Source of the DNA: an uncultured Lachnospiraceae bacterium
Lineage (GTDB): Bacteria; Bacillota; Clostridia; Lachnospirales; Lachnospiraceae
Reading direction: 5' to 3'
DNA length: 54,098 bases
Assembly (NCBI GenBank): GCA_900549665.1
Contig: URPH01000021.1
Span: 1 to 54,098 of the forward strand
In this document: positions 24,436 through 33,772 of the stretch, piece by piece
Numbering within the stretch: the first letter of the stretch is position 1
Layout: every line of letters starts with the position of its first letter
Notes under the pieces: model-generated
The model's database searches: none
What the model was told of the DNA's origin: nothing
The model's input: only the letters and a program-made list of their open reading frames with translations
Position numbers and translations under genes: made by a program

Positions 24436-26187
24436 ATGTTATCAGTAAAAACGGATAAAATAAAATTAAAAAATAAGGAAAATATCTTCAAAAATCTGAT
24501 TTTATGGATATTGTCATTTGTATCATCAGTTTTATTTTTGTTGTTCTATTCTACTGCCACTTCTCCGCTTACCAGCTATTACGGAGAAGATTCTGCTTTT
24601 TATGCCATGGTTGGTGCTGCGATGAAGCATGGTATGTTGCCTTACCGGGATTTTTATGAAATGAAAGGTCCCTATATGTTCTGGATTGAATATTTTGGAC
24701 AGCTGATTTCGGAAGGCAGATTTGGAACTTTTTGTATCCAGACGATCAATATGACTCTTACGATCGGAATTATTTTATGTATTGTAAATCTTTTACTGAA
24801 AAAAATGACAATAAAAAAGATACAAAGAGTTGTTATCTATATCTGTTCTGTTTTATTTAGTCTGTTGATCATATCCTTTACCTTTGAAGGAGGAAACCTG
24901 ACAGAAGAATTTTCTTATCCTGTCATGGTTTTATGTCTGTATCTTTGCCTGAGATATTTTGATGATCAGGACTGCTCTCCTGTCAGTGATCATTCTCTTA
25001 AGATTGGTTTTATCTATGGTATGGCTTTTGGCTTTTTTGCTTTTGTGCGCATTATCAATGCCGCATTTCTGGGAGCTGTGCTTTTGACGATCGTGATATA
25101 TCTGATTTTCAAAAAAAATTGGAAAAATATCTTGCAAAATACTGTCGTATTTATTGCAGGTGTGATCGTGGCAATGCTTCCGGCCTGTATCTGGGCATTG
25201 ACACGGAGAATATTAAAAGATATGATCCGTCAGGTTTTTGTATTGGCATTTTCCTATTCTACCGAGCTGAATATGGCAGACCGTTTTATGCTGGTCAAAA
25301 ATTTTGTCTGGCCGATGATCGTGATTGGGATGGTTTCAATTTTTCTTTATTTTACAGGTTCCAAAAAGAAATGGCCATTGCTGCTGCTCTCCGTTTCTTC
25401 TGCAGTTATTTTATTGATCGCTGTATCGATGGGTGATGGTTATCTGCATTATTTTTCACTGCAGCTTCCCAATGCTGTGTTGGCATTGTATTTTCTAATT
25501 AGTGCATGCTTAGGAAATTGTGAAACTGATATTAACGATTCAAGTTATTGTAGAGAAAGTGTTCAGGAAAATAATCTCAGTAATATCCAGAAAGAAACTC
25601 AGAAAAAAAATCTGGGTAATACCAAAAAAGAGCCTCAGAAAAATGATGAAGAAAATGTTTTGGAAAAAATTGAAAAAGATAATCAGGATAATTCTGATAA
25701 GAATAAAACCTTGCGTATCATTAGAATCGTATTATCTGTATGCATTGTTATTTTAGCTATTTGCATGCAAAAAGATGTTATCCGTGATAAAACGTTAGCG
25801 GTTGCTAACTATACGATTCAAAGCGTCCGTCAGGGCAATCCGGATGAAGGGGATGTTGCATATATACAGGATGTTATGGGTCAGATTCCGGATGATGAAA
25901 AAGACAGTGTCTATTTATATGGTTTTGGCTCCTGCTCACAGTGGTATGCCAAGGCCGGTATTTTCCCGCCAAATAAATATTGTGACTGGCAGCCGCATTG
26001 GATCATCCTGTATCCGGAAATCAAAGCTGAGCTTTTAGATTATATCGGCTCCCACTCTGCAAAGTGGATCGTATTGCCAAACGGCGGAGAAATCTGGCCG
26101 GATGAAATAAAAAATTCCATATATGAAAACTATACGGAATTTTTTGTAAATGATTATTATATTTTATTGCATGAAAAAGTTGAATAA
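24436..26187 (+). CDS. GT-C-like membrane glycosyltransferase with a charged loop insertion
   Basis: This 583-residue protein has about ten hydrophobic segments. A short external loop after the first span reads SYYGEDSAFYAMVGAAMKHG, then MLPYRDFYEMKGP, resembling the catalytic Asp loop of GT39/PMT-like enzymes, which use polyprenyl-phosphate sugars. A soluble C-terminal domain (about 450-583) faces outside. Between two spans (about 362-425) lies a Lys/Glu/Asn-rich segment with an imperfect 12-residue tandem repeat (NLSNIQKETQKK, NLGNTKKEPQKN). The substrate is unknown; a cell-wall polymer is plausible. It converges on another GT-C-like gene. Confidence 0.65.
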   Translation: MLSVKTDKIKLKNKENIFKNLILWILSFVSSVLFLLFYSTATSPLTSYYGEDSAFYAMVGAAMKHGMLPYRDFYEMKGPYMFWIEYFGQLISEGRFGTFCIQTINMTLTIGIILCIVNLLLKKMTIKKIQRVVIYICSVLFSLLIISFTFEGGNLTEEFSYPVMVLCLYLCLRYFDDQDCSPVSDHSLKIGFIYGMAFGFFAFVRIINAAFLGAVLLTIVIYLIFKKNWKNILQNTVVFIAGVIVAMLPACIWALTRRILKDMIRQVFVLAFSYSTELNMADRFMLVKNFVWPMIVIGMVSIFLYFTGSKKKWPLLLLSVSSAVILLIAVSMGDGYLHYFSLQLPNAVLALYFLISACLGNCETDINDSSYCRESVQENNLSNIQKETQKKNLGNTKKEPQKNDEENVLEKIEKDNQDNSDKNKTLRIIRIVLSVCIVILAICMQKDVIRDKTLAVANYTIQSVRQGNPDEGDVAYIQDVMGQIPDDEKDSVYLYGFGSCSQWYAKAGIFPPNKYCDWQPHWIILYPEIKAELLDYIGSHSAKWIVLPNGGEIWPDEIKNSIYENYTEFFVNDYYILLHEKVE

Positions 26188-26232
26188 TGAAATGTTGTTG
26201 TTTCATTTCAATATCAATGTTTTAATATTATT

Positions 26233-28026
26233 TTATTTTTGTGTATTAATATCAGCCTCCGGCTTACGATATAAGATTGTCGTAAATGCGCTTTCCCTGA
26301 TTTCGTTTTCATCCGTTTCATAATTTTCTTTGATATAATCACCAAAATCCGGCATTGCCAGTACATCCTCCAGAGAATAATAATAGGTATCTATGACAAT
26401 CGCATCCGGAATTTTCTCCGGATAAAATTCATAATATTTGAGAATAACATGGTCAAAGTTGGGCGTGCTGATACAGGTATGAGCCCCCACCTTTGTACCG
26501 GTCAGCATATAGAGATAGGTATCACCTCCGATATAAAGGATGGTATCGTTTGGATTGATATATTTCATAATGGCCTGGGCTTTATCATGGTACTGGATAT
26601 GCTCCTGTTGCGTGACTTCGATATCCTTGGCCGGACCAATTCCCACATCATAAAATTCTGTTCCAAGTGTTGTGACAGGCTGTACTGCTGTCATTCTCAC
26701 GAAGAAAACACGTCCCACAATAATTCCGGTAAATGCAAATATGACCAGTATTGATTCAATAGCCTTTGCTAACTTCAGGTTAGTCGTGACATCCTCATTG
26801 ATCTCATTATGAAGATCGATAAATCCCACAAGTAGTCCCGGCAACAGCAATCCAAAATTAGCATAAATATCCAGATCGGAAATCCATGAGGTAGCAAGTA
26901 CAAACAAAATACTCGGGAATAATGCATAGTAATTTAAAATATGTACTTTATGATGCTTTCTGTAAAATACTAGAAGAAAGCATATGGCAAAAACAACATA
27001 AAAGATAACCCAGTTGATTGAAAAATACTGTGCCTGCATGATGTTATGATAATGTGATACACCTAAAAAAATACAGGCTGCCACAACGAGTAAACACATG
27101 ATCATACGGATAATTCCCGGTATTTTTTTGTTTTTGTATCTTTTTGTCGCAAAATAAAGAATAAGCATGGGAATAATAATAACAAGTATTTCATCACATA
27201 CATACCATAGACCACTGAAAAGCTTGTGATTTTTAAACCAGATAGAGGTACTGTGGTCACGGTCCGAATAAATATAAGGCAGGTTTCTGAAAAACTCGCT
27301 AAGGCTGACATCCTTAAAAACCAGGATTAAAAAGCAAACAGCAACAAGTGCGATACCACCCAGAAAATAACATAAATTCTTTTTGGAAATATATCCGTCT
27401 TTCATCTTCTTGGAAAATAAGATTAACAACAACAGGTATATAAATAATACAACCAGTGTAGGATAAGAAAGAACGCAGCATGCCATCCAGATACCGGCAA
27501 ACACCAGGCAGATTTTCTTTTCGGTTTTCAGATAATCCATAAAAGCACAGAGTAACAGGAAAAAGAAAACATAGGCACAAAAACAAAATTCCGGAGACTG
27601 GATAAATTTCGGTGTAAAATTGTAAAACATCGAAACCAGCACCAAAGCCAGCATTTTATTGACATACTTAGAAAAAACTTTGTATCCGTAGATGGATGCA
27701 CACAGCTGGATGATTGTGCCGCAGATCCTCATATATACGACAACGCCTGCCGTTGTTGTGGAAAATTTAAAAAACAGATACATAAACGGCAGAGAGAAAA
27801 CAACCGATGACTGGTGGACAGCCCACATGGTCTTGAACAGCCTGTCCCCCTGCAGATAGCGGTATGCCATTGTAATTTGATAGGATTCATCAATATCCCA
27901 GCCATAGTAAATAGATTTGTAAGTACAGTAAAGCGTTATCAGTCCCAAAAAAATAAGAAAGATAATATCGCATGCTTTCCGAAGATTTGGCTTAGAAGTC
28001 CCGGCTGCTACTGTTGATGTGCTCAT
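26233..28026 (-). CDS. GT-C-like membrane glycosyltransferase, hypothetical
   Basis: The 597-residue protein has 11-13 predicted spans. After the first span it carries YYGWDIDESYQITMAYRYLQ then GDRLFKTMWAVHQ, a GT39/PMT-like external loop with acidic residues at the expected catalytic place. The C-terminal part is soluble (about 440-590). AAAGGGGAA precedes the ATG. It is convergent with the other membrane glycosyltransferase, 45 bases apart with only a weak hairpin between them. The two share layout but little sequence. Substrate unknown; surface glycan decoration is the best guess. Confidence 0.6.
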   Translation of the reverse strand: MSTSTVAAGTSKPNLRKACDIIFLIFLGLITLYCTYKSIYYGWDIDESYQITMAYRYLQGDRLFKTMWAVHQSSVVFSLPFMYLFFKFSTTTAGVVVYMRICGTIIQLCASIYGYKVFSKYVNKMLALVLVSMFYNFTPKFIQSPEFCFCAYVFFFLLLCAFMDYLKTEKKICLVFAGIWMACCVLSYPTLVVLFIYLLLLILFSKKMKDGYISKKNLCYFLGGIALVAVCFLILVFKDVSLSEFFRNLPYIYSDRDHSTSIWFKNHKLFSGLWYVCDEILVIIIPMLILYFATKRYKNKKIPGIIRMIMCLLVVAACIFLGVSHYHNIMQAQYFSINWVIFYVVFAICFLLVFYRKHHKVHILNYYALFPSILFVLATSWISDLDIYANFGLLLPGLLVGFIDLHNEINEDVTTNLKLAKAIESILVIFAFTGIIVGRVFFVRMTAVQPVTTLGTEFYDVGIGPAKDIEVTQQEHIQYHDKAQAIMKYINPNDTILYIGGDTYLYMLTGTKVGAHTCISTPNFDHVILKYYEFYPEKIPDAIVIDTYYYSLEDVLAMPDFGDYIKENYETDENEIRESAFTTILYRKPEADINTQK

Positions 28027-28147
28027 TTTATATTCCCCTTTAAAACGTATATAGTCATTTAATCAATACTATCTTGCATCATGCCATACAATTTTGCAAG
28101 CTTTAAAAGTTTAAGATTTGATTATAATTCCGGCATTTTTGAAATAA

Positions 28148-28197
28148 AAAAATCATAAACGACCTATAAACAAAACATAGAGTAATTTATGATTTTT
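28148..28197 (-). terminator. Terminator after the DUF1905/C39-like gene
   Basis: AAAAATCATAAA (28148-28159) and TTTATGATTTTT (28186-28197) are perfect 12-bp inverted repeats with a 26-base loop. T tracts on both strands allow bidirectional termination. Confidence 0.7.
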
Positions 28198-28225
28198 AAT
28201 CTTGTGAATATGTAATTTTGATATT

Positions 28226-28906
28226 TTAATCGCAGATGATTTCAAGATAGCCTTTGATATTGGCTTTGTCGATCTTGTCCTGTACACCATCGTTTGGATC
28301 ATAATATTTGCCGTTGTATCCTACCAGATAATGGCTGAAACGTCCAAGATGCTCCATGATGATACAGCATTTTGGAAGCTCAATATCTTTTCCTCTGGTA
28401 TAAATGATCTTGCCGGAATGTCTGATGCCGGCATAGTCAAGAGAAGAAACAATTTTTGCCATATTGGCCTGCCATTCACGGCAGTGCATGATGTTGCCTG
28501 CTTCTTCAATTGTGATACCTGCAAGCATGGCAAATACGGATTGTCCGCACAGTCCGTCCCAGGGCTGGATCAAAACCTCCATGCTGTCAATTTTGCGGAT
28601 CGGATTGTCATAAGAATAAGGACTGGATTCCTTATCGATACCGTCTTTTCCGTTGATGGAAAAGGTAATGGAGTAAAAGTTTTTGGGATACAGGCCTGCA
28701 GCCTGAGCATCTGTCAAAGGAATGTTGTAATAGCCATTTTTGATCGGCTCTAAGACGCAGTCAAATTCCTTACCGTTTACTTTTACATGAACCGGAATTT
28801 CTCCGATATTGTCTTCACAAACTTCCCATACATTAAAGGGAATTGGAAAATAATTTTTGTTATTTTCTTTGTCTTTTTCAAATCCGCCTTCAAATATATA
28901 TTCCAT
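28226..28906 (-). CDS. DUF1905-like domain fused to a C39-like cysteine peptidase domain
   Basis: I start at the ATG at 28906, eight bases after GGAGG, giving 226 residues. Residues about 15-90 (PIPFNVWEVCEDNIGEIPVH, then VKVNGKEFDCVLEP) follow the DUF1905 beta-barrel pattern, IPxxVWEV, IPVxxxVNGxxF and a closing LT(D/K)A segment. Residues about 110-226 resemble C39-like papain-fold peptidases: PWDGLCGQSVFAMLAG carries the Gln/Cys region, then HYLVGYNGKYYDPNDG the His and Asp. No secretion signal is present, so it is cytoplasmic. It lies 74 bases after murG. The fusion is unusual and the substrate unknown. Confidence 0.6.
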   Translation of the reverse strand: MEYIFEGGFEKDKENNKNYFPIPFNVWEVCEDNIGEIPVHVKVNGKEFDCVLEPIKNGYYNIPLTDAQAAGLYPKNFYSITFSINGKDGIDKESSPYSYDNPIRKIDSMEVLIQPWDGLCGQSVFAMLAGITIEEAGNIMHCREWQANMAKIVSSLDYAGIRHSGKIIYTRGKDIELPKCCIIMEHLGRFSHYLVGYNGKYYDPNDGVQDKIDKANIKGYLEIICD

Positions 28907-28980
28907 TTGATATACCTCCAAGTAGTACTAATGTAAAATTGCGAATTTTAAACAAAATACTTTTGATACCGGATATTTCA

Positions 28981-30051
28981 TTATTCAGCTTCGGTAACAG
29001 TCTGTTCTATCAGATTTAAAATGCTTTTAATTGAATTTTTCTGATGGGAATTGCTCATCGCATCAATAAAGATCCTTTTATTGAAATACAATTCGTGAAC
29101 AGAATCAACTAAAAGCTGGGTTGTAATGTCATCTTCCATGAGAACCTTGGAATAACCCTGTAATTCAAAAGATTTGGCATTTAAAATCTGGTCTCCCCGG
29201 CTTCCGGCCATAAGAGGAATTAAGAGATTGGGCTTTTGCAATGCTAAAAGCTCGCAGATTGCATTGGCACCCGCACGGCTTATGACAACATCGGCCATGG
29301 CAAAAATATCTTTTAATTCTGCTTTGACATATTCAAACTGTTTGTATCCTCTGGTTGTTAAAAGCATATTGTCAATTTTGTCTTTTCCACAGATGTGAAC
29401 AACCTGAAAATCCTTTAATAATTCCGGCAAAGCATCTCTGACTGCTTTGTTGACATTGGCTGCACCGAGTGAGCCACCGATAACCATAATAACAGGAATA
29501 TTGGCATCAAATCCACACAGATCAAGAGCTGCGATTTTATTACCCTTGGACAACTCTTCACGGATAGGTGAACCTGTCAGTACAGCTTTGTCCTTTGGAA
29601 GATACTGCATGGTCTCGGGAAAATTGCAGCAGACCTTTCTGGCTACGGGAATACAGAGCTTGTTGGCAAGTCCGGGTGTCATATCCGATTCATGGATGAT
29701 GCAGGGAATCTTTAGAGATGCTGCTGCCCTTACCACGGGAACGGAAACATATCCGCCCTTGGAAAAAACAATATCCGGTTTAAGCTCTTTTAATATCCTG
29801 CGGGCCTCTGTATAGCCTTTGATCACGCGGAACGGATCCGAAAAATTTTTGGGATCAAGATATCTGCGAAATTTACCTGTGGAAATTCCATAATATGGAA
29901 TGTCGAAATCAGCGATCAGTCTTGATTCGATACCTTCATAAGACCCGATGTAATGAACTTCATATCCCAATTCCTGTAATCCGGGTAACAGTGCAATATT
30001 TGGTGTCACATGACCGGCTGTTCCACCTCCGGTTAAGACAATTTTTTTCAT
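28981..30051 (-). CDS. murG: UDP-GlcNAc:lipid I N-acetylglucosaminyltransferase MurG
   Basis: The 356-residue GT28 enzyme adds GlcNAc to lipid I to make lipid II on the inner membrane face. The glycine-rich N-terminal loop TGGGTAGHVTPNIAL (7-21), FSKGGYVSVPVVRAA, and the C-terminal GGSLGAANVN and SRAGANAICELLAL motifs are all MurG signatures. AAGGGAG precedes the ATG. It lies outside a division/cell-wall cluster, as in many Clostridia; I cannot tell whether it is the only copy. Confidence 0.9.
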   Translation of the reverse strand: MKKIVLTGGGTAGHVTPNIALLPGLQELGYEVHYIGSYEGIESRLIADFDIPYYGISTGKFRRYLDPKNFSDPFRVIKGYTEARRILKELKPDIVFSKGGYVSVPVVRAAASLKIPCIIHESDMTPGLANKLCIPVARKVCCNFPETMQYLPKDKAVLTGSPIREELSKGNKIAALDLCGFDANIPVIMVIGGSLGAANVNKAVRDALPELLKDFQVVHICGKDKIDNMLLTTRGYKQFEYVKAELKDIFAMADVVISRAGANAICELLALQKPNLLIPLMAGSRGDQILNAKSFELQGYSKVLMEDDITTQLLVDSVHELYFNKRIFIDAMSNSHQKNSIKSILNLIEQTVTEAE

Positions 30052-30131
30052 GGTTTATCTCCCTTAGAATAAGCAGAGCTTATTTATATATACGCACTTG
30101 ATTATATCAAATAGATAACGGTTTTTCCAGC

Positions 30132-30165
30132 AAAAAAGAGCAGAAGTATAAAAAACTTCTGCTCT
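30132..30165 (-). terminator. Terminator after pgi
   Basis: AGAGCAGAAGT and ACTTCTGCTCT form a perfect 11-bp stem; on the minus strand it is followed by six Ts. Confidence 0.9.
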
Positions 30166-30183
30166 AAAATAAGTACAATCCTA

Positions 30184-31767
30184 TTAGATATTTAATAAGC
30201 TGCTGAATACTTCCAAAGCACCGTCTGTCTCATGGGCAAGAACACGTTTTGCAAGTACTTTACCAAGCTGTACACCTTCCTGATCAAAGCTGTTGATGTT
30301 CCATGTAAAGCCCTGGAACATAACCTTATTTTCGAAGTGTGATAATAAAGCACCAACTGTTTCGGGGGTAAGCTTGTCACCAATGATGATGCTTGAAGGA
30401 CGACCGCCTGCAAAGTTTTTATTGTTGTTGTCGTCTTTTTTACCACATGCAAATGCAACGATCTGTGCTGCAACGTTGGCACACAGCTTCTGCTGGCTTG
30501 TGCTTCCCTGAATATCAACATCGGTACCGATCTGGCTGTTTTTGAATCCGATAAACTGTAACGGAACAATGTCTGTTCCCTGATGTAACAACTGATAGAA
30601 GGAATGCTGTCCGTTGGTACCGGGCTCACCAAAGATGATCGGTCCTGTTACATAATCAACAGGCTCGCCAAAGCGGTTGACGGATTTACCGTTGGATTCC
30701 ATATCAAGCTGCTGTAAGTGAGCGGGGAAACGGCTCAGTGCCTGAGAGTAAGGTAAAACTGCTGTACAGGGATAGCCGAGTACGTTTCTTTCGTAAACAC
30801 CGATCAGGGCATCCAGTAAAGCAGGGTTTTTCATCAGATCCTTGTTGGCAGCAAGCTTGTCTGCTTCTGCTGCACCCTGTAAGAACTGTGCAAATACTTC
30901 GGGACCGAATGCCAGTGATAATACGGCACCGCCAACTGCGGATGAAGAAGAGAAACGGCCTCCGATGTAGTCATCCATAAAGAATGCTGCAAGGTAATCA
31001 TCGCTCTTAGCTAAGGGAGAAGTCTCACTTGTAACTGCGATCATATGCTTGGAAGCATCAAGACCTGCTTTTTTGAGAGCATCTTTAACAAATGATTCGT
31101 TGGTCAGTGTTTCAAGAGTGGTACCTGATTTGGAAACCAGTACGAAAAGTGAATGAGCAACGTCGATAGAATTTAAAACTGCTGCTGCATCATCCGGGTC
31201 AACATTGCTGATGAATTTTGCTTCCATCTTGAAGGTGTTGTTGGTCTTTGCCCAGTTTTCAAGAGCAAGGTAAATAGCACGGGGACCAAGGTCGGAACCA
31301 CCGATACCGATCTGGACAACGGTTGTAAATTTTTCGCCTGCAGCGTTGGTGATCTCACCTGCATGAACCTTGTTGGCAAATTCTGCGATCTTTTCCTGCT
31401 GTGTGGTGTAGAAGGTACGTTTGTCAACGCCGTCTGCTACAACCGCATCGCCAAGCTGGCCACGGCACATATGATGTAAAACAAGACGTTTTTCACCGGT
31501 ATTTACAACTTCACCGTTGTAAAGAGCTTCAAATTTGTCAACTAACTGAGCTTCGTCAGCTAATGCTGCAAGATCTTTTAAAATTGCATCGTCAACAGCC
31601 TTTGCTGCATAATTGTAAACCATGCCGCCTGCCATCGGTACGCTGTAAGTCTTTGCACGGGTTGCACCGTTTTCACCGGACATTACATCAACCAGATTGA
31701 CACTTCCCTTTTTGGAAGCAAGGCTTTTGTAAGAATCCAGAGTATCCAAGTTGTTCCATTTAACCAT
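30184..31767 (-). CDS. pgi: Glucose-6-phosphate isomerase
   Basis: The 527-residue enzyme interconverts glucose-6-phosphate and fructose-6-phosphate. VVQIGIGGSDLGPRAIYLAL, VLVSKSGTTLETLTNE and GEPGTNGQHSFYQLLHQGTD are classic PGI motifs, the last carrying the catalytic His. The start MVKWNNLDTLDSYKSLA resembles PGI from Lachnospiraceae. Codon use is richer in GC-ending codons than the origin genes, as expected for a highly expressed glycolytic gene. It is divergent from the small membrane protein gene at 31903 and single. Confidence 0.96.
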   Translation of the reverse strand: MVKWNNLDTLDSYKSLASKKGSVNLVDVMSGENGATRAKTYSVPMAGGMVYNYAAKAVDDAILKDLAALADEAQLVDKFEALYNGEVVNTGEKRLVLHHMCRGQLGDAVVADGVDKRTFYTTQQEKIAEFANKVHAGEITNAAGEKFTTVVQIGIGGSDLGPRAIYLALENWAKTNNTFKMEAKFISNVDPDDAAAVLNSIDVAHSLFVLVSKSGTTLETLTNESFVKDALKKAGLDASKHMIAVTSETSPLAKSDDYLAAFFMDDYIGGRFSSSSAVGGAVLSLAFGPEVFAQFLQGAAEADKLAANKDLMKNPALLDALIGVYERNVLGYPCTAVLPYSQALSRFPAHLQQLDMESNGKSVNRFGEPVDYVTGPIIFGEPGTNGQHSFYQLLHQGTDIVPLQFIGFKNSQIGTDVDIQGSTSQQKLCANVAAQIVAFACGKKDDNNNKNFAGGRPSSIIIGDKLTPETVGALLSHFENKVMFQGFTWNINSFDQEGVQLGKVLAKRVLAHETDGALEVFSSLLNI

Positions 31768-31902
31768 GATAGGTTCCTCCTTATATTTGTGGAAAATAAT
31801 TTATTGTTTACTATAATTATAACCATTTGAAATTATACCGAATAATTGTATTGATTTCAAGGGTACTTCTATATAGAATATAGTTGGAAAGGGGTTTTGT
31901 AG

Positions 31903-32349
31903 ATGATAGTTGATCCGGATGACATGTTTTATCTGATTATCAAAATTCTGGTATCTGTCGTTATGATCTGTTTGTTTCCGATATGCGGTATGATCATACG
32001 AAAGCGCATGGTCAAAGAAAATGATAATCTGGATATGACGATCACAGGCCGGATTGCCGGTTATCAGGCAGATCTTAACAGTAGGTCACTGCCGGGCTAT
32101 GGAAGACCGATCATAATATATGAGGATCCATATACGGGTCAGATGGCAAGATTTTTTTCCTTAAAGGATGTCCGCAAAAAGAAGCATCCTGACGGAAGCA
32201 GGTATCAGCTTATGTATTCCAGGGAAAAACGCATTGCTTATGAAAAGGAGACAAACAGGATCAACCATGAACTGATGGTAGCATACTTTGCGATTGGTTT
32301 TCTTGTTGTAGTTGCAGTAATTGTGCAGATTTTGCATGCAGTTGTATAG
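31903..32349 (+). CDS. Small two-span membrane protein, function unknown
   Basis: The 148-residue protein has transmembrane segments near 8-31 (YLIIKILVSVVMICLFPICG) and 124-146 (AYFAIGFLVVVAVIVQILHA). Between them is a basic soluble domain with GRIAGYQADLNSRSLPGYGR, then PIIIYEDPYTGQMARF. That domain loosely resembles DUF3592-type domains (xGxIxxY...R...P.VxY...G). Both ends are probably cytoplasmic or both outside. It lies 36 bases before a dehydrogenase gene, so the two may be cotranscribed. I do not recognise a function. Confidence 0.55.
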   Translation: MIVDPDDMFYLIIKILVSVVMICLFPICGMIIRKRMVKENDNLDMTITGRIAGYQADLNSRSLPGYGRPIIIYEDPYTGQMARFFSLKDVRKKKHPDGSRYQLMYSREKRIAYEKETNRINHELMVAYFAIGFLVVVAVIVQILHAVV

Positions 32350-32385
32350 GGATGGAAATTTCAGGCATACGAGAGGAGAGACAGA

Positions 32386-33342
32386 ATGAACATTGTAGTA
32401 TTGGAACAAAACAGCATTGGATTGGATATCGACCTGTCCATTTATGAGGAATTTGGTAATGTAACGTATTATGCAAATACGGTAAATGAAGTGGCAGAGC
32501 GTATCAAGGATGCGGACATCGTAGTTGCCAACAAGGCAAAATTAAATGAAGAAAGCTTAAAGGATGCCAAAAATGTAAAGCTGATCTGCGAATTTGCGAC
32601 CGGCTATGACAATGTAGATATTGAATATTGTAAAAAAAGAGGAATCGGTGTTGCCAACGCTGTGGATTATTCGACACCGGCAGTAGCCCAGCATACATTT
32701 GCGATGGCTCTGTATCTGCTTGAGAGACTTCCTTTTTATGATAACTATGTAAAATCCGGCACCTATGCTTCCCAGGACCGTTTCTCCAATTTTGACAGAC
32801 CGTTTATGGAATTGCAGGGCAAGCGCTGGGGTATCATCGGACTTGGAAACATCGGTAAAAAGGCAGCACAGATTGCAAAAGCATTTGGCTGTGAGGTTGT
32901 TTATTATTCCGTAACCGGCAAAAATACCAATACCGATTATCAGAGAGTGGATTTTGATGAGCTTTTAAATACCTGTGATTTTATTTCCGTTCATTGTCCG
33001 TTATCAGATCTGACAAGAAACCTGATCGATTATGAAGCCATGAAGAAAATGAAAAAGACAGCTATTCTTATTAATGTAGCAAGAGGACCGGTTGTCAACA
33101 ATGCTGACCTGTACCGTGCATTGACAGAAGGCGAGATTTATGCGGCCGGACTGGATGTACTGGAAAAAGAGCCGATCACGGAGGACAATCCGCTCAGCCA
33201 GATCAAGGACAGCGAAAAACTGATCATCACTCCTCATATGGCATGGGCAAGTACCGAGGCAAGAACCAGACTTGCAAAAGAGGTTTATGAAAATATCAAG
33301 GCCTTTATAAATGGAGAAAAAAGAAATATCGTAAATATGTAA
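32386..33342 (+). CDS. D-2-hydroxyacid dehydrogenase (NAD-dependent)
   Basis: The 318-residue enzyme belongs to the glycerate/lactate/phosphoglycerate dehydrogenase family. The NAD-binding motif GIIGLGNIGKKAAQIA is near residue 150. Catalytic Arg lies in INVARGPVVNNADL, Glu in LDVLEKEPI and His in ITPHMAWAS. GVANAVDYSTPAVAQHTFAM is also typical. The length is that of single-domain-pair members such as hydroxypyruvate/glycerate dehydrogenase, without an ACT domain. The exact substrate cannot be told from sequence. GAGGAGAG precedes the ATG. Confidence 0.88.
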   Translation: MNIVVLEQNSIGLDIDLSIYEEFGNVTYYANTVNEVAERIKDADIVVANKAKLNEESLKDAKNVKLICEFATGYDNVDIEYCKKRGIGVANAVDYSTPAVAQHTFAMALYLLERLPFYDNYVKSGTYASQDRFSNFDRPFMELQGKRWGIIGLGNIGKKAAQIAKAFGCEVVYYSVTGKNTNTDYQRVDFDELLNTCDFISVHCPLSDLTRNLIDYEAMKKMKKTAILINVARGPVVNNADLYRALTEGEIYAAGLDVLEKEPITEDNPLSQIKDSEKLIITPHMAWASTEARTRLAKEVYENIKAFINGEKRNIVNM

Positions 33343-33380
33343 GATCTGGATTTTTACAGAAAGTATTGATGATAATATTG

Positions 33381-33430
33381 AGACAAAGTAAATCGGCGCC
33401 AGTCATGTGATTGGCGCCGACAACTTGTCT
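33381..33430. other. Compound GC-rich hairpin downstream of the dehydrogenase gene
   Basis: TCGGCGCCA (33393-33401) pairs perfectly with TGGCGCCGA (33412-33420). Outside it AGT/ACT and AGACA/TGTCT extend the stem across an internal loop. There is no T tract, so it is not a classical terminator. It may protect mRNA ends or act as a protein site. Confidence 0.55.
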
Positions 33431-33437
33431 TGGGTTT

Positions 33438-33772
33438 GGGTTTGTGATTGAATGTGTGTGTTTGGTAAATTCATCTTAACTTTTCTGTATCATAATTCAT
33501 ATTTAAAAGAAAATCAAATCGCAACTAGCACGAAAATAATTCACTTTTATGGGCATTTTGTATAATAAAGGTTGGGAAAAAAGAAAAAATCCCTTTCTTT
33601 TCTGTCAGATTGTTCACGGGCACGGGAGTAAATTTGTGAAAAAGCACAAAAACCGGTGATAAAAGAAAATAAAAATTAGAAGAAATGTAAGAAATTAAAA
33701 AAATGACACTTGTCAGTTTGTTTGGGAAAAGATAAACTAAAGAAAGTAAAAAGAAATAGACCGGAGGACAAT
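33438..33772. other. Leader region of ahcY, no gene seen
   Basis: The region is A/T-rich with a likely -10 box TATAAT at 33561-33566 and a poor -35. I looked for SAM or SAH riboswitch-like features before this S-adenosylhomocysteine hydrolase gene and see none I can support. Confidence 0.4.

Noticed and set aside
33438..33772. Possible SAM or SAH riboswitch before ahcY
   Set aside because: I found no matching conserved core; the leader is mostly A/T-rich, with only a generic promoter-like TATAAT.
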